A stretch of 64,000 nt of DNA. Origin: RHKX01 sp963745755. Lineage in GTDB: Bacteria > Actinomycetota > Thermoleophilia > Solirubrobacterales > 70-9. The translations under genes were made by a program, and so were the position numbers. Positions within the stretch are counted from its first letter, which is position 1; every line of letters starts with the position of its first letter. The notes below the pieces were generated by a model. That model saw nothing but the letters and a program-made list of their open reading frames with translations. It did not search any database and was not told where the DNA came from. Positions 35,933 through 43,377 of this stretch are shown in pieces. The stretch is taken from assembly GCA_963745755.1 (NCBI GenBank), contig CAVUYP010000002.1, positions 124,001 through 188,000 on the forward strand. The letters run 5' to 3'.

Positions 35933-37472
35933 CTACTCGCGCCGACCGGCGGCCGTCACCGTCACCGCGGCGGCATCGGCCTCGCCGTGGCTGGGGAGGA
36001 CTGGGGGGCCGTTGAAGTCGCAGGCGAACTCGCCGGTGATCGGCTCGGCCGGCTCGTCGCTCTCGAGCAGGTGGGCCTCGATCGTGAACCAGGCGATGAT
36101 CCCGCCGAAGGCGGAGAGTCCCGCGGTCACGTACATCGCGGTGTGGAAGCCCGACGTCATCGCGGCCGGGTCGTAGAAGGCGTCGCCGGTGAGGCCGGCG
36201 ATCAGCGGCAGGACGGCGACCGCGAGCAGGCCGCCGACGCGGGAGACGGCGTTGTTGATCCCCGAGGCGATCCCCGAGTGGCGGGCGTCGGCGGCGGCGA
36301 GGACGGTGGCGGTGACGGGCGCGACGACGAGGGTCAGGCCGAGTCCGAAGACGACCACGGCGGGCAGCACCGAGCTGACGTAGCTCGACTCCGGGGTCGA
36401 TCCGGGCCATCATCAGCATCCCCAGCGCGATCACCAGCGGCCCGACCGTGAGCGGGATCCGGGCGCCGATCCGCTGCGCGAGCGCGCCGGAGCGGGCCGA
36501 GAGCAGCAGCATCAGCGCCGTCACCGGCAGCGAGGCGGCGCCGGCGGCGACCGGGGAGTAGCCGGCGGCGATCTGCAGGAAGGCGACGAGCAGGAAGAAG
36601 ACGCCGCTGAGGGCGGCGTAGACGACGAAGGTGACGAGGTTGGCGGCGCTGAACTGCCGCGAGGAGAAGAGCCCGAGCGGCATCATCGGATGCGGGCTGC
36701 GGCGTTCGGCGAAGAGGAAGGCGACCAGCGCCAGGACGCCGGCCAGCGCGGCGACGACGATCGACGCCGACATGCCCTGCTCGGGTGCCTGGATCAGCGC
36801 GTAGGTGGTGCCGCCGAGTCCGACCGCGGCGAGCAGGGCTCCGAGGCCGTCGAGATGGTCGGGGGCGTCGCCGTCGCGGGTCTCGGGGACGTGGCGGGTC
36901 GCCATCAGCGCCACGAACGCGCCGATCGGGACGTTGATCAGAAAGATCGCCCGCCAGGAGACGGCCTCGACCAGCCAGCCGCCGAGCAGCGGGCCGAGCG
37001 CGGTGGCGACGCCGCCGAGCCCCGACCAGGCGCCGATCGCCCGGGCCCGGTCGGCGGGCCGGAAGCTCGATTCGATCATCGCCAGGCTGCCCGGCGTCAG
37101 CAGCGCTCCGCCGACCCCCTGCAGCAGTCGCGCCGCGATCAGCGCCTCGGCGCTCGGCGCGATCGCGCAGAGCAGCGACGCGACCGTGAACCAGGCGACG
37201 CCGACGACGAAGATGCGGCGGCGGCCGTAGCGGTCGCCGAGCGAGCCGCCGAGCAGGATCAGCGACGCGAGCGTCAGCATGTAGCCGTTGAGGATCCACT
37301 GCAGCGAGCTCGTCGGCGCGCCGAAGTCCTCGCCGATTCGCGGCAGCGCGACGTTGACGACGGTGCCGTCGAGGAAGACGATGCCCGAGCCGAGCACCGC
37401 GATCGCGAGCACCCAGCGCCCCGGTCCGCTGCCGTAGGCGATCCCCTCCGGTTCCCCGCTCGCTTGCGGCAT
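35933..37472 (-). CDS. DHA2-type MFS drug exporter (EmrB/QacA family), one frame break
   Basis: Proton-driven drug exporter with 14 predicted helices, 512 residues after repair. Markers: SGIVFLDGTVVNVALPRIGEDFGAPTSSLQWILNGYMLTLASLILLGGSLGDRYGRRR (motif A), LQGVGGALLTPGSLAMIESSF and GPLLGGWLVEAVSWRAIFLINVPIG (motif C, the exporter signature). The frame changes near 36391; dropping one base joins RIDP to ESSYVSSVLPAVVVFGLGLTLVVAPVTATVL. The ATG has a very strong AGGAGGGGAGG Shine-Dalgarno. It is divergent from a TetR gene with a perfect palindrome in the shared promoter, so drug-induced derepression is likely. Confidence 0.9.
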
Positions 37473-37542
37473 CCTCCCCTCCTGGCGTCGGTCGATCTCC
37501 GCCCTCAGTGTGACGACAGCCGCCCGCGGGCGGCCTCGCCGG

Positions 37543-37560
37543 CTTGCCACCCGTGGCAAG
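37543..37560. promoter_or_regulatory. Candidate TetR operator between MFS and TetR genes
   Basis: CTTGCCAC-CC-GTGGCAAG, a perfect inverted repeat with 8-base arms, placed 70 bases from the MFS start and 63 from the TetR start. A second, imperfect repeat (TAAACCGGA...TCCGTTTA, about 37581-37605) is next to the TetR -10 box. This is the position expected for an autoregulated TetR-exporter pair. Confidence 0.6.
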
Positions 37561-37610
37561 CATCCACCCGGATCCGTAGCTAAACCGGAGGACTGGTTCC
37601 GTTTACGGGA

Positions 37611-37616
37611 TAAGAT
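37611..37616 (+). promoter_or_regulatory. -10-like box TAAGAT of the TetR gene
   Basis: TAAGAT ends 7 bases before the ATG at 37624; the imperfect palindrome directly upstream would cover the promoter if bound. Confidence 0.45.
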
Positions 37617-37623
37617 TTGGGCG

Positions 37624-38292
37624 ATGAGTGAGGAGGCCCACGCAGCCGTCGCGCCCCGGTCGTTGCGTAAGGACGCCGAGCGCAACCGCGTCCGCATCCT
37701 CGCCTCCGCGAAGGTGCTGTTCGCCGAGCGCGGCGTCGACGTCGGCCTCGACGAGATCGCGGATCACGCCGGCGTCGGCGTCGGCACCGTCTACCGGCGC
37801 TTCCCGGATCGCGAGGTCCTGGTCGACGAGCTGCTCGAGGAGAAGACCGCCGCGATCGAGGCGATCGCCGCAGACGCGCTCGAGATCGACGATCCCTGGG
37901 AGGGCCTGGTCGCGTTCCTGGTCCGGTCACAGGAGATGCAGGCCGCCGACCGCGGCCTCAAGCAGGCGCTGCTGGTGCCGACCCGCGGCGCCGAGCGCCT
38001 CGCCGCCGCCCGGGCTCGGATCGAGCCGCTCGTCAGCCGGCTGATCGAGCGCGCTCGTCGGTCCGGCGATCTGCGCTCCGACCTTCGGTTCGAGGATTTC
38101 CCGATGCTGGTTGAGATGATCTCGGCGGTCAGCGTCGCTACCCACGCGCATGCGCCGGACCTCTGGCGCCGCTATCTGGGGATCGTCATCGACGGTCTCG
38201 CGACGAGCCGGGAACGGCCGACCGAGCTCGGTGCCCCGGCACTCGCCCGCGAGGATCTGATCGATTCGCTCTGCAATTCCGCGAGCCGATAG
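37624..38292 (+). CDS. TetR-family repressor, divergent from MFS exporter
   Basis: DNA-binding repressor of 222 residues. Helix-turn-helix in KDAERNRVRILASAKVLFAERGVDVGLDEIADHAGVGVGTVYRRFPDREVLVDELL, which fits PF00440 fully. The C-terminal ligand-binding part (about residues 75-200) is all helical (DPWEGLVAFLVRSQEMQAADRGLKQALL...), similar to the SbtR-like group. Divergent transcription with the DHA2 exporter and palindromes in the 151-bp spacer suggest that it represses exporter and self. The ligand is unknown. The gene is probably leaderless. Confidence 0.9.
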   Translation: MSEEAHAAVAPRSLRKDAERNRVRILASAKVLFAERGVDVGLDEIADHAGVGVGTVYRRFPDREVLVDELLEEKTAAIEAIAADALEIDDPWEGLVAFLVRSQEMQAADRGLKQALLVPTRGAERLAAARARIEPLVSRLIERARRSGDLRSDLRFEDFPMLVEMISAVSVATHAHAPDLWRRYLGIVIDGLATSRERPTELGAPALAREDLIDSLCNSASR

Positions 38293-38398
38293 CTTCCGGG
38301 CTTCAGGGAGCGGCCCGAGTTGCCGATAGCTGACAGGGGCCGTTTCGGGGGCCCGCATCGATCGCAAACCGGGTGAACGGGGACGGGAGAGGCAAGAC

Positions 38399-39463
38399 AT
38401 GAGCGAATCCGGCGATGGGGCCGGCGTCGGCCTGCCCGAGCCTCGATTCGACGAGGGTGGCGGCCAGGCCCGGGATCAGACCCGCCTCTACTACCGCCTC
38501 TCCGGGGTGCTCTTCGTCGGCGGCGGCCTGGCGGCGATCCCGCCCGACCTGCTGCAGGTTCCGCATCACCCCGCGTCGATCTTCCTGCTGCCGCTGCTGG
38601 CGATCGTCAGCGGCATCGTCGCCTGGTTGATCGCCGACCGGGCGGCGCCCTCGGGCTTGCACGTGGTCGCCGTCGTCGCCACCCTCGAGGTCGCGCTGAC
38701 AGTGGCCCTCGCCGACAACGTGTTCGCGGTCTATTACGTCCTCGTCGCCATCTTCGTCGCCTACATCTTCTCCGACCGGCGGGCGATCGCCGCCCACATG
38801 GGAATCGTCATCCTCGCCGTCCTGGCACCGATCGCCTACGACACCGGGAACGCCCGCAACCTGGCGATCCAGGCGCTGGTCCTGATCCCGACGCTGATCA
38901 TCGCCTCCGGCATGGTCACCTACCTGCGCGAGCAGCTCTCCGCCAGCGAGGCCCGCTACCGGCGGCTGTCCGAGTGCGATCCGCTGACCGGCATCGGCAA
39001 CTACCGGATGCTCGTCAACCGGGTGCCACTCGAGCTGCGGCGGCACGCCCGCTACGGCCGTCAGCTGGCCCTGATCGCGATCGACCTCGACGACTTCAAG
39101 CGGGTCAACGACGCGCTCGGCCATCAGCGCGGCGACATGCTGCTGCGCGAGGTCGCCGAGGCGCTCGGCGACGCCGTCCGCCTCCACGACGTCGTCGTCC
39201 GCCAGGGCGGCGACGAGTTCGCGGTCATCGCCCCCGAGACCGACCCCGAGGAAGCCCGACTGCTGGCCGAGCGGCTGCGCAGCCGGATCGCCGCGATCGT
39301 CGCCGACGCATATCCGATCGGGGCGTCGATCGGCTGCGCCCATTTCCCCGAGGATGCCGACTCGTCCGAGTCGCTGCTGCGGATCGCCGACGAGCGCCTC
39401 CGCGTCGCCAAGGGTGAGGCGATCCCGCGCTACGCGCGGCGGACCCCGCTGCAGTCGACCTGA
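38399..39463 (+). CDS. Membrane-bound diguanylate cyclase (GGDEF)
   Basis: 354 residues. Residues 35-175 hold about six hydrophobic helices. A short coiled segment (LREQLSASEARYRRLSECDPLTGIGNYRML) leads into the GGDEF domain. The catalytic motif RQGGDEF is intact at about 270-274. An inhibitory I-site RxxD is present as R261LHD264, five residues before it, so the enzyme should make c-di-GMP and be product-inhibited. Substrate residues FKRVNDALGHQRGD are also present. The ATG has GGGAGAG upstream. The 106-bp leader has two copies of GCCGATAGCT (38286 and 38327 areas). No EAL or HD-GYP gene is in the window. Confidence 0.92.
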   Translation: MSESGDGAGVGLPEPRFDEGGGQARDQTRLYYRLSGVLFVGGGLAAIPPDLLQVPHHPASIFLLPLLAIVSGIVAWLIADRAAPSGLHVVAVVATLEVALTVALADNVFAVYYVLVAIFVAYIFSDRRAIAAHMGIVILAVLAPIAYDTGNARNLAIQALVLIPTLIIASGMVTYLREQLSASEARYRRLSECDPLTGIGNYRMLVNRVPLELRRHARYGRQLALIAIDLDDFKRVNDALGHQRGDMLLREVAEALGDAVRLHDVVVRQGGDEFAVIAPETDPEEARLLAERLRSRIAAIVADAYPIGASIGCAHFPEDADSSESLLRIADERLRVAKGEAIPRYARRTPLQST

Positions 39464-39523
39464 GCGCCGCCCCGCCGCCCCGCCGCGCCGCCGGCGCCGT
39501 CCCAACGTCCACCCACCCCATCG

Positions 39524-39568
39524 CGAGGTCGAGGAAACCAGGAATAGTCACCGGTTTCCTCGACCTCG
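39524..39568. repeat. Dispersed palindromic repeat, copy 2
   Basis: Perfect inverted repeat with 16-base arms (39524-39539 and 39553-39568) around a 13-base loop containing AATAGTCACC. The right half, 39541-39573, is identical to 25792-25824. It lies between the convergent GGDEF and PLDc_N/SHOCT genes. Either a terminator-like hairpin family or a REP-type element. Confidence 0.8.
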
Positions 39569-39569
39569 G

Positions 39570-39635
39570 CGGGGATTGAGGGCAGGGATTTAGGGCAGGG
39601 ATTTACGGCGGGGATTGAGGGGCGGCGATTGGCGG
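39570..39635. repeat. Short degenerate tandem repeats after palindrome copy 2
   Basis: Four to five units of about 13-15 bases with the core GGGATTGAG or GGGATTTA, in the order GGCGGGGATTGAG, GGCAGGGATTTA, GGCAGGGATTTA, GGCGGGGATTGAG and a diverged last unit. They fill the rest of the 178-bp convergent spacer. Function unknown; replication slippage can produce this. Confidence 0.65.
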
Positions 39636-39641
39636 GTGGCT

Positions 39642-40031
39642 CTAGGCCAGCAGCTTCGCCTTCATCTGCTCGTACTCGGCATCGCTGAGCTTGCCCTTGT
39701 CGTGCAGCTCGGCGAGGTTGGCGAGCTCGTCGACCTTCGACGTCCCGGCCGTGTCCCTGATGTATTCGTCGAAGTGCTTCTTCTGCTCGGACTGCTCCTT
39801 GAGCGCGCGGTCGCGCATGCCGCTACCGCGGGCGATCAGGTAGATCAGGGCGGTCAGGAACGGGATGAAGATCAGGAATACGACCCAGATGGCCTTGCCC
39901 CATCCCGACATCTCGTGGTCGCGAAACAGGTCGGAGAGGATCGTGAACAGGACCATGATCCAGGCAACGAAGATGAAGACGGCGAGGACGGTCCCCAGCG
40001 CCTCTCCGAACGAGTAGTCGGCTACAAGCAT
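39642..40031 (-). CDS. PLDc_N / SHOCT-domain membrane protein
   Basis: 129 residues. Two hydrophobic helices (GTVLAVFIFVAWIMVLFTILSDLF and AIWVVFLIFIPFLTALIYLIARG) form the phospholipase-D-nuclease N-terminal-type membrane unit (PLDc_N). The C-terminal 35 residues are a SHOCT motif: KVDELANLAELHDKGKLSDAEYEQMKAKLLA. Such proteins are common in actinobacteria and often behave as small membrane anchors or oligomerisation modules of unknown role. ATG start; the DUF2207 gene lies 71 bases upstream in the same direction. Confidence 0.85.
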   Translation of the reverse strand: MLVADYSFGEALGTVLAVFIFVAWIMVLFTILSDLFRDHEMSGWGKAIWVVFLIFIPFLTALIYLIARGSGMRDRALKEQSEQKKHFDEYIRDTAGTSKVDELANLAELHDKGKLSDAEYEQMKAKLLA

Positions 40032-40102
40032 TAAGTTCCTTTCGATACGGGTTTCTGCATCCGGAGCCTACCCCAGCACCGATTCGCCGTCGTCGCACCC
40101 GG

Positions 40103-41935
40103 TTACCAGGCGCCACCGCCGCCGCCGCCGGAGAAACCGCCGCCGCCGCCGGAGAAACCACCACCGCCGCCGGAGCTCGACTCTGGCGCGACCTGGCTCG
40201 CGAAACCGGACGAGAAGCCGTCGAAGCTCGGTCCGAATGTTCCCGACGTGATCGCGTAGGAGGTCCAGATGCCGCTGCTCGCCGCCTCCTCGGTGACCGG
40301 CGCCGGTATCCGTCCCGACTTCGCGACCCGCTCGGCGGTACCGAAGGCGATCGCGTAGACGAGGATCCGCCGCCACAGCTTCAGGGTTGCCGGCGGGTCG
40401 TCGTCGAGCCGCGGGAAGTCCCTCGTCCACTTCGCGAAGGCGCTCCAGCGCTCGTTGCGCTCGCGTGCCGCCGCATCGAGCCGGCGCAGCCAGTTCGACG
40501 GTGGCACGTAGATCAGCAGCAGCGTCGCGACGAGGCCGGTGACCGGGATGCCGACGCGGTGCGTCCGCGACCAGGCCAACGCGATCATCAGGCCGAACGC
40601 GACCAGCGCCAGCAGGGCGATCAGAGTCCGCCAGCCGCGTAGGTCCCGGTCCCAGCCGATCTCGCCCTCCTCGGCGTCCTCGAGGCTGCTGTTCATCGTC
40701 TCCCAGCGGGTCCGCCAGGTGCTGGAGTGCTCGGGTATCCGGTCCTTCATCGCGCCGATCGCGACCCAGTCCTCGCCGATCAGCTCGTCGAAGAAGCCGC
40801 GGACCTCGGTCTCGTAGTCGGCCAGCCCGGCGGTCCCGCCGGCCCGCTCGCCGCTCCTTCGCAGCTCGAGGTCGAGATCGCCGCCGGCCGCGGGTCGTGA
40901 CTCGTAGAAACCGCGATCGACGAGGTCCATCAGCGTCGCCGGCACGACCCGCTTGTCGTAGTCGCCCTCGTTGGCGATCGCGTAGGCGACCGCCGGCGGC
41001 AGGTCCTCGGGCGGCTCCGGCAGGTACTCGGGGGTGCCGGTGTCACGTTCGCGGGCGAGCGCGCAGAGGACCGCCACCGCCAGCACCGCCGCGCCGCCGA
41101 TGAACAGCGCCAGCAGCAGCGAGTTGGCGACGACGAAGTTCTTCAGCCGGTCGATCGTCGCGTAGCCGTCGTCGAGGGTCGCCTCCTCGCTCTCGATCTT
41201 GCCGAGGCCGTCGCCGGGGACCACCACCGCTCCGCCGGTGCTGCGGATCGCGTCACGGGGGAAGACCGCCCGCAGGCCGACGTCCTCGCCCTGCGGGACC
41301 CGGTCGATCTCGGTGCCGACGGCCTGCTTGGTGCCGTAATCGCCGGTCTCGGCGTCGGCGCCGAGCGAGCGTGGCCGCACCCATCCGGCCTCCGGGGCGG
41401 TGCCGGACTCGGCGAAGATCGCCGCGTCGAGGTTGCTCACCCAGAAGTCCCACTGGCTGCCCCAGACGGTCCAGGCGACGTCGACGACGTCGTCGTAGAC
41501 GGTCACCGCGTTCTCGACCCGATAGGAGAGATCGAAGGTCCGGGTGCCGCCGTCCTGCCGGTAGTGCCAGACGATCCGCTCGACGTTGCCGCGCCGCTCG
41601 GTGCCGAACCTGCCGGGGGCGTCGGAGGAGCCGAGCGCCGTGTTGCCGCCGGGCCGGTATCGCTTCCCGTCCTCCGACACCGACGCGCCGGTCACCCGGG
41701 CGGGGCCGTTGAGCACGATGTCGCGGAAGGCGCCGCTGAACTGGCCGGTGAAATCGAACGGCAGCGACTCGTGGACGAGCAGGCTGCCATCGCCGAGCAG
41801 CTTCACGGTGACCTCGGGATCGGAGATCTCGTACTCCTTCTCCGAGGTCGGGACCGCGGGGATGATCGCCATCGCCGCGGCGACGATCGCGATCACGAGA
41901 ATCGCTCCCGACAGCCGCAGCAGGAAGCGCTTCAC
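40103..41935 (-). CDS. DUF2207 membrane protein with Gly-rich end
   Basis: 610 residues. Signal anchor FLLRLSGAILVIAIVAAAMAIIP, then an extracytoplasmic beta-rich domain (YEISDPEVTVKLLGDGSLLVHESLPFDFTGQFSGAFRDIVLNGP), the start of the DUF2207 family. It has helices near 260-285 (SLLLALFIGGAAVLAVAVLCAL) and 435-470. The C-terminus has a very Gly-rich tail with repeated GGGGGFS units. It overlaps the LemA gene start-to-stop by 4 bases; LemA-DUF2207 pairs are widespread and of unknown, probably envelope-related, function. The Gly tail is typical for the family and is not a sequence error. Confidence 0.87.
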   Translation of the reverse strand: MKRFLLRLSGAILVIAIVAAAMAIIPAVPTSEKEYEISDPEVTVKLLGDGSLLVHESLPFDFTGQFSGAFRDIVLNGPARVTGASVSEDGKRYRPGGNTALGSSDAPGRFGTERRGNVERIVWHYRQDGGTRTFDLSYRVENAVTVYDDVVDVAWTVWGSQWDFWVSNLDAAIFAESGTAPEAGWVRPRSLGADAETGDYGTKQAVGTEIDRVPQGEDVGLRAVFPRDAIRSTGGAVVVPGDGLGKIESEEATLDDGYATIDRLKNFVVANSLLLALFIGGAAVLAVAVLCALARERDTGTPEYLPEPPEDLPPAVAYAIANEGDYDKRVVPATLMDLVDRGFYESRPAAGGDLDLELRRSGERAGGTAGLADYETEVRGFFDELIGEDWVAIGAMKDRIPEHSSTWRTRWETMNSSLEDAEEGEIGWDRDLRGWRTLIALLALVAFGLMIALAWSRTHRVGIPVTGLVATLLLIYVPPSNWLRRLDAAARERNERWSAFAKWTRDFPRLDDDPPATLKLWRRILVYAIAFGTAERVAKSGRIPAPVTEEAASSGIWTSYAITSGTFGPSFDGFSSGFASQVAPESSSGGGGGFSGGGGGFSGGGGGGAW

Positions 41936-42504
41936 GGCCGTTCCGAGCCGCCGAGCTCGACCGCCGGGGCGGAATGGACCTCGGCGTCGGCGCTGAAGAA
42001 CTGGCGCGGCTCGAATCGGAAGGCGCCTGCGACCAGCGACTGCGGGAAGACGGCGACGGCGGTGTTGAGCGTCTCGACGGTGTCGTTGTAGACCCTCCGG
42101 GTGATCGAGATCCGCTCCTCGACCGAGCCGAGGTCGCGCTGCAGGGCCGCGAAGTTCTCGCTCGCCTTCAGCTCCGGGTAGGCCTCGGCGATGCCGATCA
42201 GGTTGCCGATTCCGGTCGCGAGCGTCCCCTCGACCGGCCCCTGGGCGGCCGGGCCCGCGCCGACCGCGGCGACCGCGGCGCCGCGCGCCTCCGCGGTTCG
42301 CTGGAAGGTGGCGCGCTCATGGCCGGCGTAGCCGGAGACCGTGGCGACCAGGTTCGGGACGAGATCGTGGCGGAGCTTCAGCGCGACCTCGATCTGCGCC
42401 CAGGAGTTGTCGCACGCCAGCCGCAGGCGTACGAGGCGGTTGTAGGTGATCAGGACGAACAGCCCGGCCGCGAGGACGACCGCCGCGATCAAGATCAGCG
42501 CCAT
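41932..42504 (-). CDS. LemA-family protein
   Basis: 190 residues. An N-terminal membrane helix (ALILIAAVVLAAGLFVLITYNRLV) is followed by the LemA four-helix domain: DNSWAQIEVALKLRHDLVPNLVATVSGYAGHERATF, then AYPELKASENFAALQRDLGSVEERISITRRVYNDTVETLN and FPQSLVAGAFRF. First gene of the LemA-DUF2207 pair. The family is found in many bacteria; the exact role is not established, but a membrane-linked scaffold is usually assumed. Confidence 0.93.
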   Translation of the reverse strand: MALILIAAVVLAAGLFVLITYNRLVRLRLACDNSWAQIEVALKLRHDLVPNLVATVSGYAGHERATFQRTAEARGAAVAAVGAGPAAQGPVEGTLATGIGNLIGIAEAYPELKASENFAALQRDLGSVEERISITRRVYNDTVETLNTAVAVFPQSLVAGAFRFEPRQFFSADAEVHSAPAVELGGSERP

Positions 42505-42594
42505 CGTCGGCTCCCTCCTCCGAGACTCACGGGCTGCAACCTACCGTCCGCGCCGCCGGCCGGCGCGGCGATCGGCATCGAGGCGCGGGTCGCA

Positions 42595-42600
42595 TAGGGT
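42595..42600 (+). promoter_or_regulatory. -10-like box TAGGGT before the second SDR gene
   Basis: TAGGGT ends 6 bases before the ATG at 42607, with no Shine-Dalgarno; predicted leaderless. Confidence 0.4.
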
Positions 42601-42606
42601 TGCGCG

Positions 42607-43377
42607 ATGGACGCGGGTCTCGAGCAGACGCCGCCGGCGGACCTCGCCGGCAAGGTCGCGCTGGTGACCGGGGGCGCCGGTGGCCTCGGCTCGGCGACCG
42701 CCCGGGCCCTCGCCGCCGCCGGCGCCACGGTCGCGCTCGCCGACCTCGACCCGGCCGGGGCGGCGATCGCCGACGAGATCGGCGGCCTTTTCGTCGCCGC
42801 GGACGTCTCCGGCCTCGACGCCAACCGCGAGCTCGTCGACCGGGTCGGCCGCGAGTGCGGCGGCCTCGACCTCGTCCACCTCAACGCCGGCGTCGCCAGC
42901 GGCATCGGCCTCGGCGACGACTTCGACGCCGAGCGTTACCGGCGGGTCATGGCGATCAACCTCGACGGGGTCGTCTACGGCACCGTCGCGGCGCTGCCGG
43001 CGCTGCGCGGGCGGGGCGGGGGTGCGATCGTCGCGACCGCCTCGCTGGCCGGCCTGACCGCGGTGCCGTTCGACCCGATCTACGCCGCCAACAAGCACGC
43101 CGTCGTCGGACTCGCCCGCTCGCTCGGCCTCGGCCTCGCTGTCGAGGGCATCCGCTTCAACGCGATCTGCCCGGGATTCGCCGAGTCGGGGATCATCGCT
43201 CCGATCCGGGACGCCCTCGTCGAGTCGGGGACGCCGATCATTCCCGCCGAGCGGGTCGCCGACGCCGTCCTCGCGCTCTTCGCCGGCGAGATGAGCGGCG
43301 AGTGCTGGTACGTCCAGCCCGGCCGTGAGGCGGAGGCGTTCCGCTTCCGCAACATCCCCGGCCCGCGCGGCGACTAG
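42607..43377 (+). CDS. Short-chain dehydrogenase/reductase, second in window
   Basis: 256 residues. Cofactor site KVALVTGGAGGLGSATARALAAAGATVALADLD; the Asp ending strand 2 (ADLD) points to NAD(H). NAG is in LVHLNAGVASG, catalytic Ser in AIVATASLAGLTAVPFDPIYAANKHAVVG, with Y-AANK as the YxxxK pair. The C-terminus reads RFNAICPGFAESGII. The substrate is unknown. It is convergent with the second DHA2 exporter; their stops overlap inside the palindrome GACTAGTC at 43372-43379. Confidence 0.88.
   Translation: MDAGLEQTPPADLAGKVALVTGGAGGLGSATARALAAAGATVALADLDPAGAAIADEIGGLFVAADVSGLDANRELVDRVGRECGGLDLVHLNAGVASGIGLGDDFDAERYRRVMAINLDGVVYGTVAALPALRGRGGGAIVATASLAGLTAVPFDPIYAANKHAVVGLARSLGLGLAVEGIRFNAICPGFAESGIIAPIRDALVESGTPIIPAERVADAVLALFAGEMSGECWYVQPGREAEAFRFRNIPGPRGD

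Noticed and set aside
38293..38398. c-di-GMP class I riboswitch before the GGDEF gene
   Set aside because: GCAAACC and GGGACG-like pieces are present, but the spacing and P1 helices of the GEMM motif cannot be formed convincingly.
40103..40200. DNA repeat array at the 3' end of the DUF2207 gene
   Set aside because: The repeats encode the Gly-rich GGGGGFS tail common to the family; no independent DNA element is needed.
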